A stretch of 59,167 nucleotides of DNA from Legionella sp. (GCA_009995425.1 JAACPN010000007.1:1-59167), one strand, 5' to 3'; counted from the first letter of the stretch, positions 37,897 through 48,016 are shown. Notes: generated by a model not told the origin, from the sequence alone. Numbers and translations: made by a program.

Positions 37897-38694
37897 TTAA
37901 GCTAAATAGGTGAGGTTAAGTAAAAATCCATTGGTATGCAGATGATTGAGGGATAAACCTGTATGCATCGTTTGACCGGATGCTCGGTTTAATTGACTTT
38001 TACCCCAATCAGCAAATTCATAACCAATCCCCGCTTGCCAATGTTGGTTTAAATCACGCTGAAAACCTGCACCCACCGTATAGGTAACCGCTGTGGTGGT
38101 GTTGCTTGCAAAATTGGGCATCACAGCTGCCTCGCTGATGGTCGGCGTATTACTAAAGCTGTGAGCTTGGTTAAAGCCAACCCCTAAACTACCGGTTATC
38201 CAAGGCGTTACGGGGTAGCCTCTATCACTCAATAACTTACCTTTTACAGCAACATGGGTATGTATTATTTTGTAGTTGTATTGATAATTATTAAATTGTG
38301 AATCGGCATCATCCCAAACATGACCTGACAACAAAGCATTGCCGGTTGTCGCAACAGCAAGGCCGATTTGGCCGTCCAACTTTTCACGCAGTGATTTTTG
38401 AATGCCTAAAAAAAGCTCGCCATCCACCAGCGCGTGTGATGATGTATTGGCAGAATAAGTTTTTTCGATGTTCGGTGCCAAATAAAACGTTTGGGTCTTG
38501 CCAGCGCTTTCCCAGACCGGGCCCACGCTCAGCGTGGCAACACCGGAGGATTTGAGCGCTTCAAACCAACTGGAAGGTAAAGCATGCGCATGCGGAGCAG
38601 ATTGCGCTGAAAACCCAGGCGAGCTTGAGAAAATCAAGGTGCTCAGAAGCAATTGACGCTTAATAAAATGATGGTTTCGTCCCTTTTTTAGCAT
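37897..38694 (-). CDS. Outer-membrane beta-barrel protein (copy 1)
   Basis: 265 residues with a signal peptide (RQLLLSTLIFSSSPGFSA). About eight amphipathic strands can be read, ending in GIGYEFADWGKSQL ... GLSLNHLHTNGFLLNLTYLA. This end closely resembles that of the barrel at 51796-52533 (GLGYQFSDLGKASL ... LSLNHLYLHQLLFNFTW). Immediately followed by a secreted protein gene. Probably an eight-stranded OmpA/OmpW-like barrel; whether it is a porin, an anchor or an exporter for its partner cannot be told. Confidence 0.78.
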   Translation of the reverse strand: MLKKGRNHHFIKRQLLLSTLIFSSSPGFSAQSAPHAHALPSSWFEALKSSGVATLSVGPVWESAGKTQTFYLAPNIEKTYSANTSSHALVDGELFLGIQKSLREKLDGQIGLAVATTGNALLSGHVWDDADSQFNNYQYNYKIIHTHVAVKGKLLSDRGYPVTPWITGSLGVGFNQAHSFSNTPTISEAAVMPNFASNTTTAVTYTVGAGFQRDLNQHWQAGIGYEFADWGKSQLNRASGQTMHTGLSLNHLHTNGFLLNLTYLA

Positions 38695-38915
38695 TTTTTA
38701 TATCCCTATCGTCATGCCATGCGTCAAACATCCATCATATAAGACCGTCAGGAAATAAGGCAAATTTTACGGAGATTTTTTTTGAGTTTCGCGCGAGTCA
38801 ACTTCAAAAACCATCTCACAAGACTCACCATCACCTCCATGATGTCGCAACATCGACTCAATCGGTGAAAAAACAGGTGAACGCTGTAGGATGGTGCCTC
38901 GTGAATACCTCAAGG

Positions 38916-39209
38916 TTATGCCGCACCTAAACCTTCATCTTCCACGCGGCTTCCACAATATTTATCATCAAAATACTTTTTCAGCTTCATGCGACACGTA
39001 CCTCGGCTCAAACCCAACAACGCGGCGGCTTTGCTTTGATTGTACTTGCAGTGCTCGATAGCGGATTTGAACAGCGCAGGCTCTATTTGCTCAAGCACCA
39101 TGTCATACAGGTTGGTCACACCCTCTGTTTCGGGTAACGACAAAAAGTTTTCAACTGTTTTTTTAACCGTTTCGGCTAAATGAACCGCTTGTGCTTCGAC
39201 TGCTATCAT
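38916..39209 (-). CDS. fis: Fis-family DNA-binding protein
   Basis: 97 residues. C-terminal Fis HTH (ALFKSAIEHCKYNQSKAAALLGLSRGTCRMKLKKY) with an N-terminal helical part. Nucleoid/regulatory protein of the Fis type. ATG 39209 has AAGGTGAG upstream. It is not beside dusB, the usual partner, but inside the accessory insert between cmk and aroA, so it may be an additional paralogue rather than the housekeeping Fis. Legionella carries several Fis paralogues that control effector genes. Confidence 0.85.
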   Translation of the reverse strand: MIAVEAQAVHLAETVKKTVENFLSLPETEGVTNLYDMVLEQIEPALFKSAIEHCKYNQSKAAALLGLSRGTCRMKLKKYFDDKYCGSRVEDEGLGAA

Positions 39210-39218
39210 GAGACTCAC

Positions 39219-39597
39219 CTTCTTATTGAATTGTTAATAATTGTACATGTTAACTATTTTTCTTACGAACTAAAAGCTCCAGGAATGGCTTCCACGCGCT
39301 TGGACACAAGCGCGTAAAAAACGCTCAGGTGAAGACAGGTTCAAAAATCTTTTTGATTGGATACTCATACTCCTTGAGCAAAAGAAACACCTGATTATTT
39401 TCGCAAACAAAAACAAAAATACAGCTAGACCACTAAAAACATCATGCTTTCATTCCTAATTGTTGGACGTACCTTGTTTTTAGCATCATTTCCTCGCCAC
39501 CGATTCTAACCGGCAGCATGCCAAAATCTAAATTCCACCACCCTGATGATTTTCCTGAAGGTGGCGCTTCAATTCACTCAGCCGCTACTGTTGCACT
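39219..39597. other. Non-coding gap between the Fis-like gene and mazF
   Basis: About 380 bp. A short open stretch on the plus strand (ATG near 39519, 30 codons) has no support. The only clear structure is the hairpin at 39294-39315. The stretch presumably holds the Fis-like gene promoter. Confidence 0.5.
39294..39315. repeat. Perfect 9-bp stem-loop upstream of the Fis-like gene
   Basis: ACGCGCTTG at 39294-39302 and CAAGCGCGT at 39307-39315 with a GACA loop, followed on the plus strand by an A-run. The A-run is on the wrong side for a minus-strand terminator. It may be an operator or leader structure. Confidence 0.55.
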
Positions 39598-39990
39598 TCA
39601 GATCTGAAAAGGCGATATAAAATCCGTATGATCCATATTGCACATATGTCGTAAACGGATAAAAATCAATCCAAGTTCTTTCGTTGTAAGTTGGGCAAGA
39701 CGGGGTTCAATCAGACGCTTAACAGAAATAGAGCGACAATGTTCCACCAAAGCATAACTTTCCTTTTGCAAACGATCTCTTGGCGATAATGCAACATGTA
39801 ATTGAGAGCACTCAGGATAAGATTGACTACTTAACGGGCAAACCAAAACACTGGCTGGCTGCACATCTAAAACAAATTGCCCCATTAAAACCACTACGGG
39901 TCTTATTTTTCCAACCTCCGCATGTTTCGAAGGATCCAATCGTGCTAAATAGACGCCACCTTGTGTCAACAAGGTTATTTCTTCCACCAA
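39598..39990 (-). CDS. PemK/MazF-type mRNA interferase toxin
   Basis: 130 residues. PemK/MazF fold cues: GGVYLARLDPSKHAEVGKIR, PVVVL, VLVCPLSSQ and the QLHVALSP strand, C-terminal LGLIFIRLRHMC. Probably a sequence-specific ribonuclease. Its start overlaps the upstream antitoxin stop by 16 bp, standard for this TA type. Confidence 0.8.
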   Translation of the reverse strand: MVEEITLLTQGGVYLARLDPSKHAEVGKIRPVVVLMGQFVLDVQPASVLVCPLSSQSYPECSQLHVALSPRDRLQKESYALVEHCRSISVKRLIEPRLAQLTTKELGLIFIRLRHMCNMDHTDFISPFQI

Positions 39991-40241
39991 AACTCTCCCT
40001 CATCTTTCAAATTAACGTCTAATTGCTCAAGATCGTTTATTTCGTCCAAATAATCAGCGTGTTGCTTTAGCGCCTTAAACCCAGCAACCATCTCTTGCTG
40101 CTCTCTCATTAATCGATAGGCCTTGATTTCATGTTCAATCGCTAAACGAATAAATTGCGAGCGTGAAATATGCATTTTTTTAGCTATCCATAAGCTATCC
40201 TCAGCTAATGCATCAGGGACCATAATAGATAGTGCTGCCAT
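39975..40241 (-). CDS. Ribbon-helix-helix antitoxin for the MazF-type toxin
   Basis: 88 residues. N-terminal RHH DNA-binding part (LSIMVPDALAEDSLWIAKKM followed by HISRSQFIRLAIEHEI) and an acidic C-terminal toxin-binding tail (LDEINDLEQLDVNLKDEGEF). Located 57 bp downstream of aroA on the same strand with an AT-rich palindrome in between. Confidence 0.8.
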   Translation of the reverse strand: MAALSIMVPDALAEDSLWIAKKMHISRSQFIRLAIEHEIKAYRLMREQQEMVAGFKALKQHADYLDEINDLEQLDVNLKDEGEFWWKK

Positions 40242-40273
40242 ATTGATATCACCATTAAAAAATTATATATATT

Positions 40274-40295
40274 ATCATATCATATTATATATGAT
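40274..40295. promoter_or_regulatory. AT-rich inverted repeat, likely TA operator
   Basis: ATCATAT (40274-40280) and ATATGAT (40289-40295) around an 8-nt AT core, 33 bp upstream of the RHH antitoxin start. Position and symmetry fit autorepression by the antitoxin. Confidence 0.45.
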
Positions 40296-40298
40296 TTT

Positions 40299-41567
40299 TT
40301 AAAAATTCATTCCATCAGCAACAACATGCCCCCCGACTTGATTTAAATAATCAACAAATTTTGGAAACGACGTCGATATAGCTTTTGTATTCAAAACACG
40401 TATTTTATCATGAGCAACGGCACCGGCCACTAAAAACGCCATCGCCACACGATGATCGCCATGACTATCGACCACACCACCTTGAAGCTTACCGCCTTGA
40501 ATAACAATGCTGTCTTTTGTTTCTATTAGATTAATACCTAATTGCTTGAGCCCTTCAGCCATCACAGCAATACGATCGCTTTCTTTATGACGCAGCTCTT
40601 CAATACCGAACACACGCGTAGTACCCAACGCCATGGCAGCGGCAATGAATAAAATCGGAAATTCATCAATACTCAAAGAGACCAGATGCTCGGGGATATC
40701 CATGCCTTTTAAAACCGCATAACGTACGATAATATCAGCCACCGGCTCTTCGCCATACATACGGTGGTTTTCGAGCGTGATGCCCGCCCCCATGGCTTGC
40801 AAAACTTGAATCACACCGGTACGTGTTGGGTTAACGCCCACATCACGCAGCATGATCTCAGAACCTGGAATTAAGCTCGCCGCCACCATAAAAAAAGCAG
40901 CGGAAGATAAATCACCGGGTATTGTTATCTGCCTATCGTGAGATGAAAACGTACGTAACATACGCTCAGTATGATTGCGTGTGATTTGAGGCTCGTGAAC
41001 CCGCGTATCCCCGTCGGCGTACAGCCCAGCTAATAAAATACATGACTTAACCTGAGCACTCGCCACCGGCATCCTATAATCAATCGCTTGGAGTTTTTTT
41101 CCGCCATGAATCACAAGCGGCGCACGTCCTCCTTCGGACGCTCGAATATCTGCACCCATCTGCTGTAATGGCGTGCAAATGCGTGCCATAGGACGCCTCA
41201 GTAAACTCGCATCCCCCGTTAATACACTATCAAAGGATTGACCCACTAAAAGCCCCGCGAGCAAGCGCATGCTCGTACCCGAGTTGCCACAATCGAGTAT
41301 TTTTTCAGGTTTGTTTAAACCATGAAGACCCACGCCATGGATTTTGATTATTCCATTGGATAATTGTTCAATACGCACACCCATAGCGTATAAAATATCA
41401 CGTGTAGCCAGGCAATCTTCGCTTTCAAGAAAATGCTCGATATACGTCATACCTTCAGTAATCGCTCCAAAGATAAGCGCACGATGTGAAATCGATTTAT
41501 CTCCCGGCACAGTAACATCACCTTGGAGCCGTGTGACAGGATAACTAACTAGTCTTTGGGCTTGCAT
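40299..41567 (-). CDS. aroA: 3-phosphoshikimate 1-carboxyvinyltransferase (EPSP synthase)
   Basis: 422 residues. PGDKSISHRALIFGAI at the N terminus, LDCGNSGTSMRLLAGLL, RRPMARI, and FGIEELRHKESDRIA near residue 330 are the family signatures. Sixth step of the shikimate pathway. The start overlaps the serC end by 19 bp, so the genes are co-translated. It ends at the accessory insert where cmk would be expected next. Confidence 0.97.
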   Translation of the reverse strand: MQAQRLVSYPVTRLQGDVTVPGDKSISHRALIFGAITEGMTYIEHFLESEDCLATRDILYAMGVRIEQLSNGIIKIHGVGLHGLNKPEKILDCGNSGTSMRLLAGLLVGQSFDSVLTGDASLLRRPMARICTPLQQMGADIRASEGGRAPLVIHGGKKLQAIDYRMPVASAQVKSCILLAGLYADGDTRVHEPQITRNHTERMLRTFSSHDRQITIPGDLSSAAFFMVAASLIPGSEIMLRDVGVNPTRTGVIQVLQAMGAGITLENHRMYGEEPVADIIVRYAVLKGMDIPEHLVSLSIDEFPILFIAAAMALGTTRVFGIEELRHKESDRIAVMAEGLKQLGINLIETKDSIVIQGGKLQGGVVDSHGDHRVAMAFLVAGAVAHDKIRVLNTKAISTSFPKFVDYLNQVGGHVVADGMNF

Positions 41568-42616
41568 TGAGAAAAATCATCCATAAATGCAATCAACGCA
41601 TCCACGCCTTCCATCGGCATCGCGTTGTATAAACTTGCACGCATACCGCCTTTAAAACGATGGCCTTTGAGGCCACGTAAGCCACAGGCCTCGGCAGCGG
41701 CTAAAAAATCCGCTTCATGGGCTTTATCAGCCAATAAAAAGCAGACGTTCATACGTGAACGCAAAGCAACATCATCCACCATCGCTTGATAATAAGACGA
41801 CGCATCGATATAAGCGTATAATTTAGCTGCTTTTGCGATATTAATATCCTCGAGTACTTGCACACCACCCTGGGTTTTAATCCATTCGAACATCTTAGCC
41901 GCCATATAGCATTGAAAAACGGGCGGGGTTGCATACAACGAATGATGCTTGGCATGCACACGATAATCCAACATCGTTGGCACAACATGCTTAGGTTGTA
42001 TGTTTAATAAATCATCGCGAACAATCACAAGCGTAAGACCCGCCGGAGCAATGTTCTTTTGCGCGCCAGCAAAAATCAAACCAAATCGGCTGACATCAAT
42101 CACTTCACTGAGTAAACACGACGTCATATCGGCCACCAAGGGAACATCGCCCGTATCTGGAATAACTGAAATTTGCACACCATCCACGGTCTCATTAGGT
42201 GTGTAATACACATAAGCTGTCTTAGGCTGGCATGCTTCACCAAGCTTCATCGAATAGGCCGCGCCAAAACGCTTCGCCTCGTCGAAAGCCATCGATGACC
42301 ACACCCCCGACACGATATAGCCGGCCCTATCATCAGAGACTGATAATAAATTGTGAGGAATCATCGAAAACTGCGTACGGGCAGCGCCACCCAAAAACAA
42401 CACGTGATAATTTTCAGGAACATTCAAAAGCTCACGTAAATTTTGTTCAGCTTGCCGTAATAAAGCCATAAACGATGGTGAACGGTGGCCAATTTCTAAA
42501 ATAGATAACCCTGTATCATGCCAATCTAAAAGCGCGGATTGCGCCTCTCGTAAGATAGGCTCAGGCAGGGCTGCAGGCCCCGCACCAAAATAATAACCGT
42601 CTCGCTTCATATCCAT
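41549..42616 (-). CDS. serC: Phosphoserine aminotransferase
   Basis: 355 residues, PLP enzyme of serine and pyridoxal phosphate synthesis. Begins YYFGAGPAALPEPIL; FLGGAARTQFSMIPHNL, the cofactor-lysine region LIFAGAQKNIAPAGLTLVIV and the C-terminal FKGGMRASLYNAMPMEGVDA are typical. Lies between gyrA (16-bp gap) and aroA (overlap). Confidence 0.96.
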   Translation of the reverse strand: MDMKRDGYYFGAGPAALPEPILREAQSALLDWHDTGLSILEIGHRSPSFMALLRQAEQNLRELLNVPENYHVLFLGGAARTQFSMIPHNLLSVSDDRAGYIVSGVWSSMAFDEAKRFGAAYSMKLGEACQPKTAYVYYTPNETVDGVQISVIPDTGDVPLVADMTSCLLSEVIDVSRFGLIFAGAQKNIAPAGLTLVIVRDDLLNIQPKHVVPTMLDYRVHAKHHSLYATPPVFQCYMAAKMFEWIKTQGGVQVLEDINIAKAAKLYAYIDASSYYQAMVDDVALRSRMNVCFLLADKAHEADFLAAAEACGLRGLKGHRFKGGMRASLYNAMPMEGVDALIAFMDDFSQCKPKD

Positions 42617-42631
42617 GATGACTCAGTTGAT

Positions 42632-45238
42632 TTATGACTCCGTGACGTGCTCAACAACCGTTGTATCATCGCCACCCTCATCGTCAAGCTCAGCTTCAAC
42701 TTCATCATCCTGAACATCAAGAATCCGTTGCATGCCAACCACTTTCTCTTCTCCGGTCAAATTCATGAGCCGCACACCCTGGGTGTTACGCCCAATCACA
42801 GAAATCTCGCTCATACGAACACGAACCAACGTACCTTTATCCGTAATCAACATCGCTTCATCCGCATCGTTCACTTGCAAGGCACGTACCACGCGACCGT
42901 TGCGCTCATTAACTTGGATAGAAATCACACCCTGACCACCACGGCCCGTCACACGGTATTCATCGACCGCCGTACGTTTCCCGTAACCAAACTCAGTTGC
43001 TGTTAAAATGGAGCCTTCTTCTTCCGCCACCACCAGTGATATCACGCGCTGCTCTTCTCCAAGCCGAATGCCGCGTACACCGCGTGCGGTACGACCCATG
43101 GGGCGAATCAAGTTTTCTTCGAATCGAATCACCTTTCCTGCATCGGAGAATAACATGATGTGTTTTTCGCCGTTGGTGATATCCACACCAATTAACTGAT
43201 CGCCATCAAACAAATCAACCGCAATAATGCCGTTACTTCGTGGCCGGCTGAACGCTTCAAGTGGCACTTTTTTAACCGTACCGCGCTCGGTAGCCATCAA
43301 GACAAAATACCCGGGATCGTATTCACGAACAGGCAACATCGCATGAATCGCTTCACCTTCAGCCAACGGTAGAATATTAATAATCGGTTTGCCACGTGAC
43401 GTACGACTTGCCAGCGGTAATTGATAGGATTTAACCCAATACATTTTACCGTGATTTGAGAAACACAATAACGTATCGTGTGTGCTTGCAATCACCAAAC
43501 GTTCAACAAAATCTTCTTCTTTCACTTGCGTGGCGGCTTTACCTTTACCACCGCGCCGTTGCGCTTGATACATCGATAATGGCTGGTATTTTACATACCC
43601 TTGATGCGACAGCGTCACGACCACTTGTTCTTCCGTGATTAAATCTTCAATCGTTAAGTCCGACTGTGACGCTATAATCTCGGTACGACGCTCACTCCCG
43701 AACTGCTCTTTCATCTCCAGCAATTCTTCGCGAATCACTTCCATTAAGCGCCCAGGGGAATTCAAAATTTCAAGCAACGCTTGGATAATATCCAATAACT
43801 GATCAAATTCATTCAGTAATTTATCTTGCTCAAGCGCGGTCAAACGATGCAGACGCAATTCCAAAATGGCTTGCGCCTGCTCAGGGGAAAGAAAATACCC
43901 GACCTCCGAAAAACCTAGGCCTTCAGGTAAATTTTCAGGACGACACGCATCGCCCCCAACCCGTGTGAGCATGGCTTTCACTGAACCTGGCTCCCACGCA
44001 CGCTCCGTCAAGCTAATTTTAGCATCACCCGGCGTTGGTGAGGCTTTAATTAACGTGATCATTTCGTCAATATTGGCCAAAGCAACCGCTAAACCTTCTA
44101 ATACATGTGCGCGTTGACGTGATTTTTTAAGTTTATACAACGAACGACGTGTCACCACTTCGCGACGATGCCGTAAGAAGCAATCAAGAATTTCTTTTAA
44201 ATTTAAAATTCTTGGCTGATTATCAACCAACGCCACCATGTTGATACCAAATACATTCTGCATCGCCGTTTGCGCATACAAATTATTTAAGACAACCTCA
44301 GGCACTTCACCGCGCTTTAGCTCAATCACGACGCGCATACCGTCTTTATCCGACTCATCGCGTAAGCCTGAAATTCCTTCGATACGTTTATCACGTACAA
44401 GTTCTGCTATGCGCTCAATCAAACGGGCTTTATTCACTTGATAAGGCAACTCATGAATAATAATTGCTTGACGACCATTATCTTCTTTGGTTTCAACATC
44501 TGTACGTGCACGGAGCACAATACGACCACGACCTGTACGGTATGCCTCAACAATACCCGCACGGCCATTAATAATCGCCGCTGTTGGGAAATCAGGTCCC
44601 GGGACGATTTCAAGCAAATCATCGATACTCAAATCCGGTGAGTCAATTAAGGCAACGCATGCATTGATCACTTCACTTAAATTATGAGGAGGGATATTCG
44701 TTGCCATACCTACAGCAATACCGGACGATCCATTCACCAGTAAATTCGGAATACGCGCGGGTAACACAACCGGCGCAAATTCGGTTTCATCGTAGTTAGG
44801 TGCAAAATCAACGGTTTCTTGATCAAGATCGGCCAGTAAAGCATGCGCAAGCTTAGACATACGGACTTCGGTGTATCGCATCGCCGCAGGCGCATCACCA
44901 TCGACCGAACCAAAGTTACCTTGCCCATCAATTAAAGGACAACGCATCGAAAAAGGCTGAGCCATACGAACAATGGTGTCATAAACAGCCGTATCACCGT
45001 GTGGATGATATTTACCGATAACATCCCCGACCACACGGGCCGATTTTTTATACGGTTTATTCCAATCGTTATTGAGTTCGCTCATAGCGTACAACACGCG
45101 CCGATGAACAGGCTTTAATCCGTCACGCGCATCGGGGAGGGCTCGCCCGACAATCACGCTCATTGCATAATCAAGGTAAGACTGCTTAAGTTCGTCTTCG
45201 ATGCTAACGCGTGTTACTTCTGTTGTAGAATCAACCAT
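42632..45238 (-). CDS. gyrA: DNA gyrase subunit A
   Basis: 868 residues. Breakage-reunion domain with the catalytic Tyr122 (AAMRYTEVR) and the quinolone region [12 protein letters not shown]. Residue 83 is Thr and 87 is Asp; Thr83 is also the wild-type state in Legionella and Pseudomonas, so it is not a resistance sign by itself. C-terminal domain of six pinwheel blades includes the GyrA box QRRGGKG. Acidic tail. First gene of gyrA-serC-aroA. Confidence 0.98.
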   Translation of the reverse strand: MVDSTTEVTRVSIEDELKQSYLDYAMSVIVGRALPDARDGLKPVHRRVLYAMSELNNDWNKPYKKSARVVGDVIGKYHPHGDTAVYDTIVRMAQPFSMRCPLIDGQGNFGSVDGDAPAAMRYTEVRMSKLAHALLADLDQETVDFAPNYDETEFAPVVLPARIPNLLVNGSSGIAVGMATNIPPHNLSEVINACVALIDSPDLSIDDLLEIVPGPDFPTAAIINGRAGIVEAYRTGRGRIVLRARTDVETKEDNGRQAIIIHELPYQVNKARLIERIAELVRDKRIEGISGLRDESDKDGMRVVIELKRGEVPEVVLNNLYAQTAMQNVFGINMVALVDNQPRILNLKEILDCFLRHRREVVTRRSLYKLKKSRQRAHVLEGLAVALANIDEMITLIKASPTPGDAKISLTERAWEPGSVKAMLTRVGGDACRPENLPEGLGFSEVGYFLSPEQAQAILELRLHRLTALEQDKLLNEFDQLLDIIQALLEILNSPGRLMEVIREELLEMKEQFGSERRTEIIASQSDLTIEDLITEEQVVVTLSHQGYVKYQPLSMYQAQRRGGKGKAATQVKEEDFVERLVIASTHDTLLCFSNHGKMYWVKSYQLPLASRTSRGKPIINILPLAEGEAIHAMLPVREYDPGYFVLMATERGTVKKVPLEAFSRPRSNGIIAVDLFDGDQLIGVDITNGEKHIMLFSDAGKVIRFEENLIRPMGRTARGVRGIRLGEEQRVISLVVAEEEGSILTATEFGYGKRTAVDEYRVTGRGGQGVISIQVNERNGRVVRALQVNDADEAMLITDKGTLVRVRMSEISVIGRNTQGVRLMNLTGEEKVVGMQRILDVQDDEVEAELDDEGGDDTTVVEHVTES

Positions 45239-45330
45239 AGCAAAAACCCGCTTCCTTTATATCTAGGTGATAAATAAGATAATAAAAACAGCTCTAGAGC
45301 ATATCACATCTCGCGAGCCGTACCTACCGG

Positions 45331-45768
45331 TTAAAACGTACAGTTTGCCGTTGTCCCATCTGGCATGTGCATTAAATCAATCACAATCGCCTCGTTGCTT
45401 TGCTTAACACGTGTAATATAAAAAACTGTCGAGTTTAAAGCATAGCCATATTGATAATTGGTTGTATATATTTTTGACCCTAGAGGAATAGATACAAAAC
45501 GTTTTTCATAAAAATATTGCTCTTTAATTTGCCCAAAATCACCGTGTTTAGGTGAGACATAAAATGCAAAATGCTCGCGATAAAAATCGGGTAATTTAAC
45601 ATCGCATCGCACAACAACCGAGCCTTGAGCGGGAATGCTTTGGGTCGAGAACATGATTTGCTGAGGCTCCGTGTTTGAAACCCTCTCTAATGCTTCTCGT
45701 GCAGGGGCTATCGCAAACGCACTCAAGCAACTGCAAATAAGTAAAAAACTCGTAATAATATATTTCAT
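45331..45768 (-). CDS. Small secreted protein of unknown function
   Basis: 145 residues. Signal peptide (YIITSFLLICSCLSAFA); mature part is strand-rich with two cysteines (RCDVKLP and the final NCTF) that could form a disulphide. No domain recognised. Alone between gyrA and the PIN toxin gene. Confidence 0.65.
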   Translation of the reverse strand: MKYIITSFLLICSCLSAFAIAPAREALERVSNTEPQQIMFSTQSIPAQGSVVVRCDVKLPDFYREHFAFYVSPKHGDFGQIKEQYFYEKRFVSIPLGSKIYTTNYQYGYALNSTVFYITRVKQSNEAIVIDLMHMPDGTTANCTF

Positions 45769-45838
45769 TTTATTTATCTTCTATTTTTGATTGGGTTTAA
45801 ACTGCGTATTAACGTTTCATTGACATCATATTTCAAGA

Positions 45839-46255
45839 TCAAACCTTTACGGCTTGAACATGATGTTTTTTACTGTACTTAAGAATATGATTATCCCGTG
45901 TCAATAAAACAAGATTTTTAACTCGTGCACTTGCAACAATCATTCTATCCGCTGGATCACCATGAAAATCATCGGGTAATTCACAACTGTCCACCGCAAT
46001 TTCCGCTGTTAAATTAATCAATTGGAGCTTAGCTGAAGCTTGCTTTATCCACACTAAACTCGGGCAATTCAATACAATTCTTTTTTTAGCGACCAGCATA
46101 CCCACTTCCCAAAAACTGATACTTGAGAGATAAAGCTCACCTTCCTGGATAGCGGTATTCATCAATGTTCTCATACTAGGAGATAATGTGGTATCACCTG
46201 CAACAAACCATAACCAAGCATGCGTATCAAGTAAATAACGCGAATGATTAGTCAT
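45839..46255 (-). CDS. PIN-domain toxin (VapC-like)
   Basis: About 138 residues. PIN-type acidic residues: LLDTHAWLWF (Asp10), SISFWEVGML (Glu) and HGDPADRMIVASA (Asp), then LLTRDNHIL. Likely an RNase toxin. Start at 46255 overlaps the antitoxin gene end by 8 bp. Confidence 0.85.
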   Translation of the reverse strand: MTNHSRYLLDTHAWLWFVAGDTTLSPSMRTLMNTAIQEGELYLSSISFWEVGMLVAKKRIVLNCPSLVWIKQASAKLQLINLTAEIAVDSCELPDDFHGDPADRMIVASARVKNLVLLTRDNHILKYSKKHHVQAVKV

Positions 46256-46487
46256 GGTCAGCATTCCAGGTCATATCAATAGGCTCCACGATATCCCCTT
46301 GAATCGTAATCATACCTTGCATACAACCAAAATTCTCAACGACAGCATCCTCAATGGGTACCAATTGAGCAACAGGCTTACCATGCTTTGTAATAACAAT
46401 CGGCTGATGTCGTGATTGTACTTCATCCATAAGTTTCAAGCATTTTGCTTTAAATTCTCCTGCAGGTATTGTGTATTGTGGCTTCAT
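46248..46487 (-). CDS. Phd/YefM-family antitoxin
   Basis: 79 residues. N-terminal Phd/YefM DNA-binding fold (IPAGEFKAKCLKLMDEV ... QPIVITKHGKPVAQLVP) and a C-terminal toxin-binding tail. Pairs with the PIN toxin; overlap of 8 bp. Two palindromes lie directly upstream. Confidence 0.85.
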   Translation of the reverse strand: MKPQYTIPAGEFKAKCLKLMDEVQSRHQPIVITKHGKPVAQLVPIEDAVVENFGCMQGMITIQGDIVEPIDMTWNADHD

Positions 46488-46496
46488 TTCAAATTC

Positions 46497-46536
46497 ACCA
46501 TAGTCATAAGTCTATGGTTATATATTAAGATATAAC
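46497..46536. promoter_or_regulatory. Two adjacent palindromes upstream of the Phd/PIN operon
   Basis: ACCATAG (46497-46503) with CTATGGT (46512-46518), and GTTATAT (46517-46523) with ATATAAC (46530-46536). Both have perfect 7-bp arms and they touch each other, 10 bp upstream of the antitoxin start. A paired operator is the classic target of Phd-type autorepression. Confidence 0.6.
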
Positions 46537-46565
46537 ACGTAGAAAATCAATCACCTCATATAGGT

Positions 46566-47927
46566 TCAAATCAGCAACAGAACCTCTTGAATATTTTTAA
46601 CCGCTTGAATTTCAATCCCGATAGCCTGCTTGGGTGCATTCGCATGTGGCACAATGGCACGTTTAAACCCATGTTTAACCGCTTCTTTTAGGCGCTCTTG
46701 TCCGCTTTGAACCGGCCGAATTTCACCGGCAAGCCCAACTTCACCAAAAATCACAGTATCGCGATCAAACACGCGATCTCTTAAACTTGATACAACGGCT
46801 GCAATCAACGCCAAGTCACTGCCCGTATCTGCAACTTTGATACCACCCACAACGTTAATAAATACGTCTTGGTCATACGTGACCACGCCACCGTGCCTAT
46901 CTAAAACGGCCAATAATATCGCCATCCGATTAGTCTCAAGGCCGGCAATCACACGCCGTGACTGTGAACCATGGGATTCATTGACCAGCGCTTGAATATC
47001 CACAAGCATCGGACGAGAGCCTTCCCAGGTCACCATCACGACATTACCCGGCGTAGGCTCGAGCGTTCGCGATAAAAAAATAGCCGATGGATTGGCGACT
47101 TCTTTCAAACCCCTATCCGTCATGGCAAACACACCCAGCTCGTTGGCTGCGCCAAAACGGTTTTTGATCGCGCGAATCACCCGAAAACGACTGTCCGACT
47201 GACCTTCAAAATATAAAACGCTGTCCACCATATGCTCAAGCACACGAGGACCGGCCAGTGAGCCGTCTTTGGTGACATGCCCCACAAGAAATATCGCGGT
47301 CTGTGTCATTTTGGCAAAGCGTACTAAAAGCGCGGCTGATTCACGTACCTGACTCACGCCCCCCGGTGCCGAGCTCAACGCTTCGGTAAAAATTGTTTGC
47401 ACCGAGTCAATCACCATCACGCGTGGGCGTTCCACACCGGCATGCTCTAGAATCGTTTCCACTTGAGTTTCAGCCACAAGGCGTATATTTTTTTGCGGAA
47501 GTTGCAGGCGCTTGGCACGCATCGCGACTTGTTGTAGCGATTCCTCACCGGTGACATATAACACTGAATCACTCAGCGATAAGTGTGCCATCGCTTGCAA
47601 TAATAACGTTGATTTACCAATGCCCGGATCACCCCCAACCAACACCACCGAGCCATCGACGAGACCACCACCCAGCACACGATTAAGTTCAGATAAACCA
47701 ACATCCATGCGCACGGTTTTTTCTACCGTAACATCTTCAATTAACGTGACTTTTGAGCGTTGATTAGCATAATTTCCTACTCGGCGACCTGTTTTCATGG
47801 TGCTTCCCGGTCGCGCACTGCCTTCTTCGGTTACCGCATTCCACGCGCCACATTGTGTGCACTGCCCAGCCCACTGCGAAAATATTGCTGCACATTCACC
47901 GCACACAAACCGTGTTTTTACTTTCAT
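46566..47927 (-). CDS. radA: DNA repair protein RadA
   Basis: About 453 residues. N-terminal zinc finger (CGECAAIFSQWAGQCTQCG), RecA-like ATPase with Walker A GGDPGIGKSTLL, the RadA-specific KNRFG motif (AIKNRFGAANELG) and a C-terminal Lon-like domain (FGEVGLAGEIRPV). Branch-migration helicase in recombination. Start at the second Met (47927) aligns with the family. Confidence 0.95.
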   Translation of the reverse strand: MKVKTRFVCGECAAIFSQWAGQCTQCGAWNAVTEEGSARPGSTMKTGRRVGNYANQRSKVTLIEDVTVEKTVRMDVGLSELNRVLGGGLVDGSVVLVGGDPGIGKSTLLLQAMAHLSLSDSVLYVTGEESLQQVAMRAKRLQLPQKNIRLVAETQVETILEHAGVERPRVMVIDSVQTIFTEALSSAPGGVSQVRESAALLVRFAKMTQTAIFLVGHVTKDGSLAGPRVLEHMVDSVLYFEGQSDSRFRVIRAIKNRFGAANELGVFAMTDRGLKEVANPSAIFLSRTLEPTPGNVVMVTWEGSRPMLVDIQALVNESHGSQSRRVIAGLETNRMAILLAVLDRHGGVVTYDQDVFINVVGGIKVADTGSDLALIAAVVSSLRDRVFDRDTVIFGEVGLAGEIRPVQSGQERLKEAVKHGFKRAIVPHANAPKQAIGIEIQAVKNIQEVLLLI

Positions 47928-48016
47928 TTCATGTATCACGAAAACAAATAATCCATGCCAAATATTGTACGCACTTACGACATGAAGACAAGCCGTGTTG
48001 CCTCATAAATACCTCA

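Noticed and set aside
39519-39602. Short plus-strand frame of about 30 codons before the mazF gene
   Set aside because: No ribosome binding site, no recognisable sequence, and it ends inside the converging toxin gene.
43008-43199. Many short plus-strand frames opposite gyrA
   Set aside because: All are shadows of the gyrA coding strand without start signals or recognisable content.
42971-45238. gyrA Thr83 as a quinolone-resistance mutation
   Set aside because: Thr at this position is the wild-type state in Legionella and Pseudomonas; residue 87 is the sensitive Asp.
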